Source of the DNA: Nitrospirota bacterium
GTDB lineage: Bacteria > Nitrospirota > Thermodesulfovibrionia > Thermodesulfovibrionales > Dissulfurispiraceae
DNA length: 64,000 nt
Assembly: GCA_040752355.1 (NCBI GenBank)
Contig: JBFMHE010000008.1
Coordinates: forward strand, 1 to 64,000
Direction of reading: 5' to 3'
A model generated the notes under the pieces. That model had not been told where the DNA came from. It ran no database searches and saw only the letters and a program-made list of their open reading frames with translations. Both the position numbers and the translations under genes were made by a program. Positions 44,781 through 53,351 of the stretch are shown one piece after another (the first letter of the stretch is position 1; each line of letters opens with the position of its first letter).

Positions 44781-45476
44781 TTAGACTTCCTGCAGCACCC
44801 ACTTCACGCGGCCGATGATATTCTCGGTCTGGAATTCCTTCAGCGGCACCGAGAACACCGGGTACCGCGCGTTCCGCGACTTGAAAACTATATCACTCGG
44901 CGTCGTATAAATCTCCTTTAGGACAGTCCCGTCGTAGGGCAGCCAGATCGCATAGATTCGTCCGCTCAGGATCTCGCGGTCATGCGTGTCGATCCCGACG
45001 AACGCGCCGTCGTGAATGTAGTCTTCCATGCTGTCGCCGCGCACCTTTACGACCTGTATAGACGGCTTCCAGAACTCCCGCGGCACCGCGATCGTCTCAA
45101 TCGGGTCCGTCTCGACCAGCATCTTGCCCATTCCTGCCCCCCCCAGAGCATGCACCGTAACTGAGACCGCATCACTCTTCATAAATTCGGCAGGCTGCTC
45201 AGCGATAATCATCGATCTCTCCGCCGGAGCCCGATACATATAACTCTCTTTCTCGGTCGTCCTTCCGGTTAACAGCCAGGTCGCATTAATATCCGTATGG
45301 CGAACAATCGCTGCGATAGTCTCTGCGCTCGGCTTCGTCTTCTCATTCTCGATATCAGACAGGGTGCCCTGAGAGATACCGATTATAGAGGCAAACTCAG
45401 CTACTTTGTAATGCTTTTTCTCACGATACTCCCTTAGTCTTGCTCCAATCGGCATAGCGATTTTTTTTCTTGACAT
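44781..45476 (-). CDS. Phage repressor, XRE helix-turn-helix plus S24 peptidase
   Basis: About 231 residues: an N-terminal XRE domain (KVAEFASIIGISQGTLSDIE) and a LexA/CI-type C-terminal domain with GDSM (catalytic Ser), VLKEIY (catalytic Lys) and an upstream ALGGAGMG cleavage-site candidate. It should maintain lysogeny and self-cleave after DNA damage. ATG at 45476 is used; an internal ATG at 45455 is also possible. It is divergent from the early operon across an operator region. Confidence 0.9.
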   Translation of the reverse strand: MSRKKIAMPIGARLREYREKKHYKVAEFASIIGISQGTLSDIENEKTKPSAETIAAIVRHTDINATWLLTGRTTEKESYMYRAPAERSMIIAEQPAEFMKSDAVSVTVHALGGAGMGKMLVETDPIETIAVPREFWKPSIQVVKVRGDSMEDYIHDGAFVGIDTHDREILSGRIYAIWLPYDGTVLKEIYTTPSDIVFKSRNARYPVFSVPLKEFQTENIIGRVKWVLQEV

Positions 45477-45507
45477 CTTATCGGCATGACGATATAATGT
45501 CGCCGAT
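45448..45507. promoter_or_regulatory. Repressor operator cluster
   Basis: ATCGGCATAGCGA (45448-45460) and ATCGGCATGACGA (45480-45492) are direct repeats, and TCGCCGAT (45500-45507) is the inverted half-site. They surround the early promoter and the repressor start. Confidence 0.6.
45470..45498 (+). promoter_or_regulatory. Phage early promoter (consensus sigma-70)
   Basis: TTGACA (45470-45475), exactly 17 bases, TATAAT (45493-45498). The start near 45505 coincides with the ATG at 45506, so the first transcript is nearly leaderless. Operator copies overlap the spacer. Confidence 0.85.
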
Positions 45508-45814
45508 GGATAAAAAATCATCCAAGCAGACGCACAAATATAGCACAAATAAGGAACTTATTAAAGGCCTTATTTTTCTTTCCGGATTCCCATCTGTGGG
45601 CGCATTCGCTTCTGCGCTTGGCACCACGCTCATGCAGCTTTCGCGCGTGATCAACGGAGATCGCCAGGGCCGAGCAATGCGCCTCGCAATCATCAGGGAG
45701 ATCAGAAGAGGCCTGCACAGGAAAAAGATACGTGGCATTCGGGTCATCTATAAAGACCTCTGGCCCGAGCTCCGGTCGAAACCCTCATCACCAGCGAAAG
45801 GCAGCGGGGCGTGA
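45506..45814 (+). CDS. Ner/Cro-like phage DNA-binding regulator
   Basis: About 102 residues, basic, with a helix-turn-helix-like segment (FASALGTTLMQLSRVINGDR) and an Arg-rich tail. It is the first gene of the early operon, opposite the repressor, as Ner or Cro would be. ATG at 45506 is chosen; ATG at 45497 lies inside the -10 box. Identity as Ner rests mainly on position. Confidence 0.65.
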   Translation: MDKKSSKQTHKYSTNKELIKGLIFLSGFPSVGAFASALGTTLMQLSRVINGDRQGRAMRLAIIREIRRGLHRKKIRGIRVIYKDLWPELRSKPSSPAKGSGA

Positions 45815-46067
45815 TATGGTAAGGCTCCTCGCACTCAGCCGCGTAGTATCCGTTCGTCTGGCACTGGTAGGCGTGGGGGCACGTTGCGAACATATAAAAG
45901 ATCGTCTTCAGGTCCCTCACGCCATCCAGCTCCGCGGGGTAGAGAAACGCCCCGCACTGCTTGCAGATCAAGCCGGGATACCGCTTCACCGGCCATGCAT
46001 CGGGAGGCTCGCAGCGCACCACCTCCCGGTGGCCGAACGTGCATCGATAGAGGACGCCCGAAATCAT
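45744..46067 (-). CDS. Possible cysteine-rich zinc-ribbon protein
   Basis: The 107-residue reading frame on the minus strand has ordered Cys/His pairs (YRCTFGH, LICKQCG, TCPHAYQC, AECEEPYH), suggesting one or two zinc sites. It runs against the operon and overlaps the Ner-like gene end by 71 bases, and no clear ribosome-binding site is seen. A plus-strand frame over the same span has no such pattern. Confidence 0.4.
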   Translation of the reverse strand: MISGVLYRCTFGHREVVRCEPPDAWPVKRYPGLICKQCGAFLYPAELDGVRDLKTIFYMFATCPHAYQCQTNGYYAAECEEPYHITPRCLSLVMRVSTGARARGLYR

Positions 46068-46101
46068 GATGACAGTTTACCCGCCCGCTCCGGAGGAATG
46101 A

Positions 46102-46593
46102 ATGTCAAAGAGCAAGCGTAAAATTGACAGCGGCAACCAGATAAGCATTTTCGCCCATCTGAAGCCTGAAGCGCCTCCCGCTCCCGGCAGTATGAATATC
46201 AGCGCACGCGCTCGACAGATCATCTCCGACGCCATACGCAAGTCAGGCAAAGACAGGATAGATATCTGCGCCGAGATATACAAGCTCACCGGCATCGAGG
46301 TCCCCAAAAGCACGCTCGACGGCTGGTCGGCTGAGAGCAGAGATTTCTCGGGAGACGCGCTCGATTATAACGGCAATAAGCGGTGGGGCATGTCCATCGA
46401 TGTTGTCAATGCCTTCTGTGAAGTCACCGGTGATTACTCTCTTCTCTTTCTGCTCGCCGAGACCAGCAACTATAAAGCCCTCAAAGGCAAGGATGTCGTG
46501 AGAGCCCGACTCGGCCTTCTCAAAGAAGAGATCACCAAGAAGAACCAGGAGCTGAAGGAACTCGAAAGAGCGCTCCTGGAGACCAAGGAATAA
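46102..46593 (+). CDS. Phage early regulatory protein of unknown family
   Basis: The 163-residue protein has a helical, possibly DNA-binding middle (DRIDICAEIYKLTGIEVPKS, then TLDGWSAESRD) and a C-terminal coiled coil (LLKEEITKKNQELKELERAL). CCGGAGGAATGA precedes the ATG. Similar proteins occur early in other transposable phages; the role is unknown. Confidence 0.65.
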   Translation: MSKSKRKIDSGNQISIFAHLKPEAPPAPGSMNISARARQIISDAIRKSGKDRIDICAEIYKLTGIEVPKSTLDGWSAESRDFSGDALDYNGNKRWGMSIDVVNAFCEVTGDYSLLFLLAETSNYKALKGKDVVRARLGLLKEEITKKNQELKELERALLETKE

Positions 46594-46602
46594 GGGGAGA
46601 AG

Positions 46603-46791
46603 ATGGACAGGAGAGAAAAGATCATCAGAATATTTCTCATGGAAAAGCCTTACCTCCTCTCATACGAGTGGCGGAAGCAATTTTATAAGGATGATAAACC
46701 CGTACTCGATGAGCTGTTGAAAGAAGGGCTGATCGAGCAGGTTAGCATCGATAGCAAGCGGGTCCTTTACAGATATATAGGTCCCGTATAA
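46603..46791 (+). CDS. Small winged-helix-like phage protein
   Basis: The 62-residue protein (EKPYLLSYEWRKQFYKDD; LDELLKEGLIEQVSIDSKRV) has the helix-helix-wing pattern of small winged-helix proteins. AAGGGGAG precedes the ATG. Its stop abuts the next start. Confidence 0.55.
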   Translation: MDRREKIIRIFLMEKPYLLSYEWRKQFYKDDKPVLDELLKEGLIEQVSIDSKRVLYRYIGPV

Positions 46792-46989
46792 ATGACTGTA
46801 ACGATCGTCATACACGGACGGATCACCGGCACGATTGAAGAGATCACCCAGATCATAGAAAAACTGGAGCAATCAGGAGGAGCAAATGGCAAAGAAGAAA
46901 GTGGAACACCTGCCGGCGAAGCGCAAAGCAGCAGAGGAATCGCAAACATCTCCCGAGCATCAGAAGCTCGTCGCGCAGATCGAAGGTGA
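46792..46989 (+). CDS. Small phage protein, overlapping
   Basis: The 65-residue frame begins immediately after the preceding stop (TAA-ATG). The first ~30 residues (MTVTIVIHGRITGTIEEITQ...) look like a genuine beta-alpha unit, but the second half overlaps the next gene in another frame. Confidence 0.4.
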   Translation: MTVTIVIHGRITGTIEEITQIIEKLEQSGGANGKEESGTPAGEAQSSRGIANISRASEARRADRR

Positions 46990-47689
46990 TTTGCCTTATG
47001 ACCGGACGCTCTATATCAATGAGGCATGCAGGTATCTGAGGCGCTCAATCGAGGATATCCTCACCGTTGGCAAGATACTGCTGGTCATTCAGGCGAGAGA
47101 AAAAGGTCACTTCAGAGAGATCGTCGAAAGCAACATAGGCATTCCGCATACGACAGCCTACCGTTTTATGAATGCTGCGCTCAAAGCCGATAAGTTTCCG
47201 GCTATCAATATGTCCCAATTGGGACACGTGAGCAAGGTCTACACCCTCCTGGAGGCCCCTGAAGAAGAGCTCCAGAAACTGGAGCAGCTCGGCCTCTTCG
47301 CCGGGAAAGACATGGACGAGCTCGATAAGATGAGCGTCAAGGAGCTCCGTGATCTCGTCCGGGAGCTCAAGACCGATACCGACAAGATCGTCAAAAAGGA
47401 AACCGGCAAGCTCAAAAGCCATAACGACATCCTCCGCAAAGAGCTCAAGGAATTCCACGAGTTGATCCCCGACAGCGCCGGTGATACCAAATGGGCAAAG
47501 TCCCGCGCCCTTGTATCGGCCCTCTACGACAACTTCGACGCCGCCCTGAGCTACATCATCTTCGAGGAACTCGACCTCAACGACGGATCCGGCGTCGCCG
47601 CATTGGAGTCCGAGCTCCAGCGGATGTACAGCAGGATCACGCACAAGATGGAGGAGCTTCAGAAATACAAACGGGGCGAGGCCCGGTAA
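46886..47689 (+). CDS. DUF3102-like phage protein
   Basis: The 267-residue protein has a DUF3102-type core (DILTVGKILLVIQAREKGHF; IPHTTAYRFMNAA) near residues 50-100 and a long coiled coil (about 150-200). These proteins often lie just before phage or plasmid replication or transposition genes. TCAGGAGGAGC precedes the ATG. It overlaps the transposase start by one base (TAATG). Confidence 0.65.
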   Translation: MAKKKVEHLPAKRKAAEESQTSPEHQKLVAQIEGDLPYDRTLYINEACRYLRRSIEDILTVGKILLVIQAREKGHFREIVESNIGIPHTTAYRFMNAALKADKFPAINMSQLGHVSKVYTLLEAPEEELQKLEQLGLFAGKDMDELDKMSVKELRDLVRELKTDTDKIVKKETGKLKSHNDILRKELKEFHELIPDSAGDTKWAKSRALVSALYDNFDAALSYIIFEELDLNDGSGVAALESELQRMYSRITHKMEELQKYKRGEAR

Positions 47690-49623
47690 TGACCCCGTCG
47701 GGCGAATTCCCTCTCATGGCCGCGCAGAATCTGCCAGAGCAGGTATGCCCTCCCGCTGCCGGCGCCGACGCTGCCGACGGCGTCCCTGAAAAGGCCCGTC
47801 AGGAGGCTATTGCACGGCTCACGCTGCTGCGCATGCGCGACGGCTACCGGGCTGCGCGTCCGGGGCGCAAAATGACCGAGGTGGACAAGGAGTTCGTTAC
47901 GGCTTACAACGCTGGGCTCATCTATCAGACCATCTATTCCGCAGCGGGAAAGACGTCGGTGCAGACTCTTTACCGGTGGGAAAAGGAGCTTGACGGCACG
48001 CAGGATTGGACCCGTCTCGTGCCGCGCTACTATCTGAAAGACAAGACGCCCCGCCTCAATCCCGTCGAGGAGCGCGTCTTCCTCGCCTTCCTGCTGAGCC
48101 CGAACAAAATACCCGTCGGCACCGCCACCCGGTTCACCCGGCTCCTGCTGCAGCAGCGCGGCTGCCCGACGGACAAGTCCGACATGACCTACCGCCGCTA
48201 CGCCGAAGACTTCATGGCGCGCCACTACGATCTATGGGTCCTCATGCGCGAGGGGCAGAAGGCGCTCAAAGATAAGGTAGAGCCCTACATCAAGCGCGAC
48301 CCCTCGCTGCTCGAAGTCGGCGACGCCTTTGTCGCGGACGGCCACCGGCTGAACTTCCAGGTCGTCAACCCCTTCACCGGCAAGCCCTGCAGGGCGGTGC
48401 TCGTCGCCTACATCGACTGGAAGAGCTACGACCTCGCCGGGTACGAAATCATGGTGGAGGAAAACACCCAGTGCGTCGCCAGCGCCATGCGCAACGCGAT
48501 CATCTCCCTCGGCAAACTGCCAAAGGTCAGCTACCAGGACAACGGCAAGGCCTTCAAGAACCGCTTTTTCATGAGTTCCCCGAGTTTCGAGGAGGTGGGC
48601 TTCTACGGCCTCTTCGGCAGGCTCGGCATCGTCCCGCTCTTCGCCGCTCCCTACAACGCCCGCGCGAAGATTGTTGAAAGGTGGTTTAAAGAGTTTTCGA
48701 ATACCTTTGAACGCCTCTTCCCCAGCTATATCGGCGCCTCCATCGCCGACAAGCCCGCCTATATGATGCGGAACGAAAAATTTCATAAGGCGCTTCATAA
48801 CGAGTACGTGCCCACCATCGAGGAGACGGTCCACCTCCTCGAGGCCTGGCTCGAATTCCACCGCAGCCAGGAGTGCCCTCACGTAAAGGGCATCTCCATC
48901 GGCGACGTCTTCTCCCAGGGCAAAGGCCCCGGCGTCGATGTTGCCGGGCTCGACGACCTCATGATGGACGCGAAGATCACCCGCATCGACCGCAACGGCA
49001 TCCGCTTTCTCAGCGGGGACTATTACGACGACAATCTCTACGGCCTCAAGGAACAGGCCGTCATCAAATACAGCCTCTTCGATCTTTCTGCCGTAAAGGT
49101 CTACGCCGTAAGCGGCGAGTTCATCTGCGTCGCCCGGCGGGTGACGCCGGTTCATCCCCTCGCACGCATCACCGGCACTGCTGCGGATTACGACTCGGTG
49201 AAGCGCGGCATTGCGCAGCAGAAGCGGCTCGCCCGGCAGACACTGAAGCTCGCGAAGGAATTCAAACGGGCCGGCGGAACAGTGGAGCTCGACTGGCAGA
49301 AGGTCACCGAGATCGCCCCGCGCATCGCCGACAAGCTGGAGCGGGAGAATATCGAGCTGCCGGCTATCGAGGAGCGCATCCCTGACGAAGCGGTGAGCGT
49401 CGAGCCCGAGCCCCTGGAAGCCGCCAAAGGCCCGGCAGACGTCACGCGCCTGGAGCCTGAGACCCGGCCCTTCTTCGCCTCTCCCGCCGAGCGCTACCAG
49501 TGGCACCTCGACCACGGCGTCTTGACCGAGGAGGATCAGGCCTGGTGCGTCTGGTTCAGGACCACGAGCGATTTCAAAATGCTCTTTCAGTTCTTCGATC
49601 AGCAGCAGCGGCAGCAGCAATAA
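47689..49623 (+). CDS. MuA-type DDE transposase/integrase
   Basis: The 644-residue protein has an N-terminal DNA-binding region (about 40-190), an RNase-H-fold core with D217 (ADGH), D284 (YQDNG) and E330 (ARAKIVERWF), and a Mu-type beta-barrel and C-terminal tail (about 430-644). It cuts and joins phage ends during replicative transposition. The start is fixed by the one-base overlap with the previous stop. It ends with poly-Gln and is followed by a GC-rich hairpin and then the ATPase gene. Confidence 0.92.
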   Translation: MTPSGEFPLMAAQNLPEQVCPPAAGADAADGVPEKARQEAIARLTLLRMRDGYRAARPGRKMTEVDKEFVTAYNAGLIYQTIYSAAGKTSVQTLYRWEKELDGTQDWTRLVPRYYLKDKTPRLNPVEERVFLAFLLSPNKIPVGTATRFTRLLLQQRGCPTDKSDMTYRRYAEDFMARHYDLWVLMREGQKALKDKVEPYIKRDPSLLEVGDAFVADGHRLNFQVVNPFTGKPCRAVLVAYIDWKSYDLAGYEIMVEENTQCVASAMRNAIISLGKLPKVSYQDNGKAFKNRFFMSSPSFEEVGFYGLFGRLGIVPLFAAPYNARAKIVERWFKEFSNTFERLFPSYIGASIADKPAYMMRNEKFHKALHNEYVPTIEETVHLLEAWLEFHRSQECPHVKGISIGDVFSQGKGPGVDVAGLDDLMMDAKITRIDRNGIRFLSGDYYDDNLYGLKEQAVIKYSLFDLSAVKVYAVSGEFICVARRVTPVHPLARITGTAADYDSVKRGIAQQKRLARQTLKLAKEFKRAGGTVELDWQKVTEIAPRIADKLERENIELPAIEERIPDEAVSVEPEPLEAAKGPADVTRLEPETRPFFASPAERYQWHLDHGVLTEEDQAWCVWFRTTSDFKMLFQFFDQQQRQQQ

Positions 49624-49627
49624 AAAA

Positions 49628-49646
49628 GGCCGCCCCTGGGGCGGCC
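49628..49646 (+). terminator. Strong hairpin between transposase and ATPase genes
   Basis: GGCCGCC-CCTGG-GGCGGCC, flanked by A-rich sequence on both sides and lacking a T run. It may cause partial termination or protect mRNA, lowering ATPase relative to transposase expression. Confidence 0.5.
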
Positions 49647-49678
49647 CATAAAATAACCGTTCAAAAGGAGTTTAGCAC

Positions 49679-50380
49679 ATGCGAAAGGTTTTCGCAAAAA
49701 CCTCCAACGTCAACGCCTTTGTCGCGGCCATGAACCGGCTGCAGCACCGGCAGGAGGGCATTCCCGGCATGGCGCTCATCTTCAGCGCGCCGGGCCTCGG
49801 CAAGACGCGCACCGCCCTCTGGCACTGGATGAACAATCAGAGCAACTCCGCCTTCCTGCGCATCAAAAAACTTATGACCGGCAAATGGCTCCTCGCCGAG
49901 GTCGTCAAGGAGCTCGGCGGCGATCCCGCCGGCTCCACGCAGAAGCTCTACGAGCAGGCCCGCGAGATACTCTCGCACCGGCAGACCTGTCTCTTTATCG
50001 ACGAGGTGGACTATCTCGCGCATGACCAGCGCATCCTCGAAACCCTCCGCGACCTCCACGACGAGACCGACGCGCCCATCACCTTCATCGGCATGGACAA
50101 GGCCGACAAGAAGCTTATGAGGTTCAAGCACCTCTACAGCCGGTTCAGCGAGATCGTCGAATTCAAGCCCCTCAGCGCCGCGGACATCAAGTCGATCGCC
50201 GAGCAGATGTGCGAAGTCCCGCTCACCGACGACGCGGTGCAGCACATCTACAACGAGACACGGGAGTACAGCGTCGGCTTCCGCCGCGTCGTGGTCTGGC
50301 TCTACCGCGCCGAGGCGATCGCACGCACCAACAGCCTCAAGGAGATCGCTGCGCAGCACCTGAACGGAGCGAAGCGATGA
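49679..50380 (+). CDS. MuB-like AAA ATPase
   Basis: The 233-residue protein has Walker A APGLGKT (37-43), Walker B CLFIDEVD near 100 and an arginine-finger segment near 150. Size and position after the transposase match MuB, the ATP-dependent target-choice and transposase-activating factor. The four-base ATGA overlap couples it to the next gene. Confidence 0.88.
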   Translation: MRKVFAKTSNVNAFVAAMNRLQHRQEGIPGMALIFSAPGLGKTRTALWHWMNNQSNSAFLRIKKLMTGKWLLAEVVKELGGDPAGSTQKLYEQAREILSHRQTCLFIDEVDYLAHDQRILETLRDLHDETDAPITFIGMDKADKKLMRFKHLYSRFSEIVEFKPLSAADIKSIAEQMCEVPLTDDAVQHIYNETREYSVGFRRVVVWLYRAEAIARTNSLKEIAAQHLNGAKR

Positions 50381-50847
50381 GGAACATCATCAAGCCCAAT
50401 ACCAATCGAGCAAAGGCATGGAAGGTGATGCGCGTTATGGGAAAGTTCAGCGCAGTGGACATCATTACGACGGCGGGCATCCCCGGAGCGAATATCCACT
50501 ACTATATGTTCGGCCTCACTAAGGCAGGCTACCTGGTCAAGGTCGGCTGGAGACGCACTGCCGGTCAGGCCGGCGCCGAGATGGTGTACCGCCTCGTGCG
50601 TAACACCGGGCCGCAGCCTCCCATCCTGAAGACGCTGCATCTCCTGTACGACCCCAATACCAATGAGTATTGGTCCGAGGATCCCGAGGTCGCCGCATTG
50701 GCAGCCGCCGAGGCTGCAGCAGAGGAGCGCACGCGTCAGCTCGAAGCCCTCCCGTTGAACAGCCCCAAGAAAAAAGTCGCCCTCAAGGAGCCTGTCCGGC
50801 TCCTTTCTCCACGGAGGAAGACATCGGAGGCCGACCATGTGGACTGA
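50377..50847 (+). CDS. Winged-helix phage protein
   Basis: The 156-residue protein has an N-terminal winged helix (KAWKVMRVMGKFSAVDIITT, then GLTKAGYLVKVG) and a charged, Ala-rich tail. It is coupled to the ATPase by ATGA. A regulatory role is inferred. Confidence 0.65.
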   Translation: MRNIIKPNTNRAKAWKVMRVMGKFSAVDIITTAGIPGANIHYYMFGLTKAGYLVKVGWRRTAGQAGAEMVYRLVRNTGPQPPILKTLHLLYDPNTNEYWSEDPEVAALAAAEAAAEERTRQLEALPLNSPKKKVALKEPVRLLSPRRKTSEADHVD

Positions 50848-51151
50848 TATTCTGCGCCGCGAGGTAGAGGCCAAGGGGCCGAAGGCGGTCGGCAAAGAGA
50901 TCGGTTATTCCCGCGCAACTGTCGATCTGGTGATTAAGGGTACGTATCAGGGCGATCTCGCGAAGATAGAGCGGATCGTGATGAAGATATACGGGAAGCA
51001 CGGCAAGGTCCTCTGTCCTGTTATGGGCGAGATCGCGCCGGCCGACTGCGCGACCAACTGGAAACAGGCCAAGCAGTACGGCGGCCAGTCCGGCAATCCC
51101 ATCAAGCTCCGGCTTTTTCGGACATGCCTGGGCTGCTCGGTGAGGAGGTAG
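50837..51151 (+). CDS. Small helix-turn-helix protein with C-terminal cysteines
   Basis: The 104-residue protein has a helix-turn-helix (GPKAVGKEIGYSRATVDLVI) and four later Cys residues (LCPVMG, ADCATN, RTCLGC) that could bind zinc. ATCGGAGGCC precedes the ATG. It overlaps the previous gene by 11 bases. Confidence 0.6.
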   Translation: MWTDILRREVEAKGPKAVGKEIGYSRATVDLVIKGTYQGDLAKIERIVMKIYGKHGKVLCPVMGEIAPADCATNWKQAKQYGGQSGNPIKLRLFRTCLGCSVRR

Positions 51152-51153
51152 CC

Positions 51154-51600
51154 ATGCAGCGGATCGACAAACGGCAGATCCGGCTCATCCACACCCTCAA
51201 GAGTGCCCTCAAGCTTGCAGATGACAACTACCGCGCGCGCGTCCAGGAAGTCCACGGCTTCAGCGGCACGAGCAAGGACCTCACCAGCGACGAGGCAGAG
51301 CAGCTCATAAAGGCGCTGGAGGCCGAGGCGGTTGCAAGGGGCGCATGGCAGCGGCGCACGTCGAGAAAGTCGAAATACGAGGACCTGGGCGAGCGTAGTG
51401 GCATGGCCTCGCCCAAGCAGCTCCGGATGATCGAGGCCATGTGGAAAGACGTCTGCCGCTACCACGCCGAGGATGAACGCGCCAGGGCGCTGCGGTCGTT
51501 CCTGTTCAAGCGTTTTAAGGTGTCTGACCCGAAGTTCATCACCAGCAGGCAGGCCTCGAAAATTATTTTCTCCCTCGAAAATATGAGGGGTCAGCGATAG
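51154..51600 (+). CDS. GemA/Mu gp16-like regulator
   Basis: The 148-residue protein matches the GemA family: RQIRLIHTLKSALKLADDNY, then GMASPKQLRMIEAMWKDVC and a basic C-terminal FLFKRFKVSD segment. Mu GemA modulates host gene expression and DNA topology. GAGGAGGTAG sets the start at 51154. Confidence 0.82.
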   Translation: MQRIDKRQIRLIHTLKSALKLADDNYRARVQEVHGFSGTSKDLTSDEAEQLIKALEAEAVARGAWQRRTSRKSKYEDLGERSGMASPKQLRMIEAMWKDVCRYHAEDERARALRSFLFKRFKVSDPKFITSRQASKIIFSLENMRGQR

Positions 51601-51610
51601 GAGGCACGCG

Positions 51611-51814
51611 ATGAAGCTGAGAGATGCCAGACTCTGTTTAGACTGCGAGGAAGTGTACCAGGCCGAGGGAGTGCTCAGTGCAACGTGCCCGGTCTGCGGC
51701 AGCGAATCAGTCACGCTGCTCTGCAGATGGGTGCCGACCATGAGAGAATTCGAACAGGTTACCGTAGAAACCAAAGCAGCAGGCGACGATGTTACAGCAT
51801 CGACCGCCCGCTAA
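51611..51814 (+). CDS. Small zinc-ribbon protein
   Basis: The 67-residue protein has CLDC and CPVC pairs (residues about 9-12 and 26-29), a compact zinc ribbon. AGGAGGCACG precedes the ATG. Confidence 0.65.
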   Translation: MKLRDARLCLDCEEVYQAEGVLSATCPVCGSESVTLLCRWVPTMREFEQVTVETKAAGDDVTASTAR

Positions 51815-51829
51815 GGAAAGGACACGACT

Positions 51830-52237
51830 ATGAGCATAGCAGAGCGATCAGCAATCAGCCATCAGCAATCAGCATTCGATCCCCTGCAGAGCTACAAGCA
51901 GGCATACTTCGAGCTCTACGGAGAGCTCCTCGCTGCGGTCAGAGAGGCGAGAGAGCGCGGCATGCACGACGCCGATCTCCTCAGGCTGCTCGACGCCGCT
52001 ACCGACCGCGTGATGCAAGCCAGGTCTGCGTTCCTCCTGGGCGCAGACACTAACTGGCAGTGGCACTGCGTCGGCCTCTCGTTGGAGCTGCTGCACCGTC
52101 GCGCCGAGGAGGTCATGCGCCAGAGTATCGATGACAACCAGTTGGTCGAGCTCTTCGGCCGCTCCCAGGTCCTGGCCCTGCAGGCCCACATGATCACCAG
52201 GGGCAAGGCCGCCGCCATGGAGGCGCTATGGTCATAG
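51830..52237 (+). CDS. Hypothetical phage protein
   Basis: The 135-residue helical protein (YFELYGELLAAVREARERGM; WQWHCVGLSLELLHRRAEEV) has no recognised family. Its N-terminus is encoded by four 7-base repeats and is probably a recent extension. It overlaps the next gene by 10 bases. Confidence 0.55.
   Translation: MSIAERSAISHQQSAFDPLQSYKQAYFELYGELLAAVREARERGMHDADLLRLLDAATDRVMQARSAFLLGADTNWQWHCVGLSLELLHRRAEEVMRQSIDDNQLVELFGRSQVLALQAHMITRGKAAAMEALWS
51847..51874 (+). repeat. Four tandem 7-base repeats (ATCAGCA/C)
   Basis: ATCAGCA, ATCAGCC, ATCAGCA, ATCAGCA in a row inside the start of the coding region; they encode AISHQQSA-type residues. Confidence 0.8.
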
Positions 52238-52428
52238 TCGTCGACCTCAAGACCGTGGCCCCGAAGACCCTTCGAGCCCTGCTCCATGCCGACATCGAGC
52301 GGAGCCAGGCAGAGGAGCGGCGCACCCAGGCGCCCCGCCTCAAAGAGCAGCTGCGCATGCGCGTCGACTTCTGCATGGCGGTGCTCAGGGGCATGGACGA
52401 ATGGGATGCCCTGGAGGTGCGGCGATGA
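52228..52428 (+). CDS. Small hypothetical phage protein
   Basis: The 66-residue protein is a beta strand followed by basic helices (MVIVVDLKTVAPKTLRALLH). It overlaps genes on both sides (10 and 4 bases), which supports translation within the operon. Confidence 0.5.
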   Translation: MVIVVDLKTVAPKTLRALLHADIERSQAEERRTQAPRLKEQLRMRVDFCMAVLRGMDEWDALEVRR

Positions 52429-52682
52429 TCATACAGGTCGACATCCCCGATGAGCTCGTCGAAAAGACCCTTGTGCGATTCACGGCGCTCTCTGAGCACA
52501 ACCGGGGGATCGAACGGACCGTAACCAGCCGGGCCTCTGCCCGCGAGGCCGGAGACCGCGCGATCGTCTACGAGGCAATACTGGACGGCATCCATAAAAG
52601 ACAGGAGGAGGACAATGGCCACAATGGAGGAGATCGAGCTCGCAGCAAAACGGTATCACGAGGCCGAAGAGGCGCTCGCTGA
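52425..52682 (+). CDS. Small hypothetical phage protein
   Basis: The 85-residue protein starts at ATGA overlapping the previous stop. Its first ~60 residues (MIIQVDIPDELVEKTLVRFT) look real; the last ~23 overlap the Gam-like gene in another frame. Confidence 0.45.
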   Translation: MIIQVDIPDELVEKTLVRFTALSEHNRGIERTVTSRASAREAGDRAIVYEAILDGIHKRQEEDNGHNGGDRARSKTVSRGRRGAR

Positions 52683-53157
52683 GGCCATCAGAGCGATGCA
52701 GGACGCAGTAGACAAGATCACCAGGCATCACCTGCCCGTCATCAAGCGCAAGTTCGAGCGGGCGGGGGCAGCTTATGCTGAGCTTCACTCCGGAATATCC
52801 GCGTCCCCGGAGCTGTTCCGGAAGCCCCGCTCGAGGGTGTTTCACGGCGTCACCGTGGGGATCAAGAAGGAAAAGGGACGGGTCATCATCGCCGACGAGG
52901 AGGCCACTGTCAAGCTCATCGAGCGGCACCTGAAGCATCAGGTCGACATCCTCCTGAAGATCACTAAAAAGCCCGTTAAAAAGGCTCTGCAGGGCCTCTC
53001 CGGCGCCGACCTCAAAAAGATCGGCGTCACTATCGACCAGGACACTGACAACGTCTACATCGCCCTGGTCGCCTCGGAGGTCGAAAAGATGATCCAGGCG
53101 TTCCGCGAGGAGTACATGGCTAAGGTGCAGGAGAAAGAGGAGATGGAGGCGGCATGA
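52615..53157 (+). CDS. Mu Gam-like host-nuclease inhibitor
   Basis: The 180-residue protein has the Gam pattern: long N-terminal helix, FRKPRSRVFHGVTVGIKKEK near 64, then KKPVKKALQGLSGADLKKIG near 120. Gam is related to Ku and protects linear phage DNA ends from exonuclease. GGAGGAGGAC sets the ATG. It overlaps the next gene by four bases. Confidence 0.82.
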   Translation: MATMEEIELAAKRYHEAEEALAEAIRAMQDAVDKITRHHLPVIKRKFERAGAAYAELHSGISASPELFRKPRSRVFHGVTVGIKKEKGRVIIADEEATVKLIERHLKHQVDILLKITKKPVKKALQGLSGADLKKIGVTIDQDTDNVYIALVASEVEKMIQAFREEYMAKVQEKEEMEAA

Positions 53158-53351
53158 AGGAAGGGTGGATCAAGACTGAGCTAACCCCGAAGCGCCCGAA
53201 ATGGCACTTCTTTGCAGAGGGATCAAACTACTCTCTGTGCTGGAAGGTTCACACGTATATGAAGCCCGATCTTGAGCAGCGACACATCACAGCAGCAGGG
53301 AATTGTTTGACATGCGCGAAGCTTCTGAAGAAGAGAAGGGAGTCGGCATGA
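53154..53351 (+). CDS. Small Cys/His phage protein
   Basis: The 65-residue protein has CWKVHT and CLTCAKLL elements that may bind zinc. It is linked by ATGA overlaps to genes on both sides. Confidence 0.5.
   Translation: MKEGWIKTELTPKRPKWHFFAEGSNYSLCWKVHTYMKPDLEQRHITAAGNCLTCAKLLKKRRESA

Noticed and set aside
45732-46121. Plus-strand frame of 129 codons opposite the cysteine-rich frame
   Set aside because: It lacks any domain pattern and starts inside the Ner-like gene; the minus-strand frame has ordered Cys/His pairs and is the better, though weak, candidate.
47211-47226. Perfect 16-base palindrome TGTCCCAATTGGGACA
   Set aside because: It lies inside the DUF3102-like coding region with no matching copy elsewhere; it could be chance and nothing ties it to a regulator.
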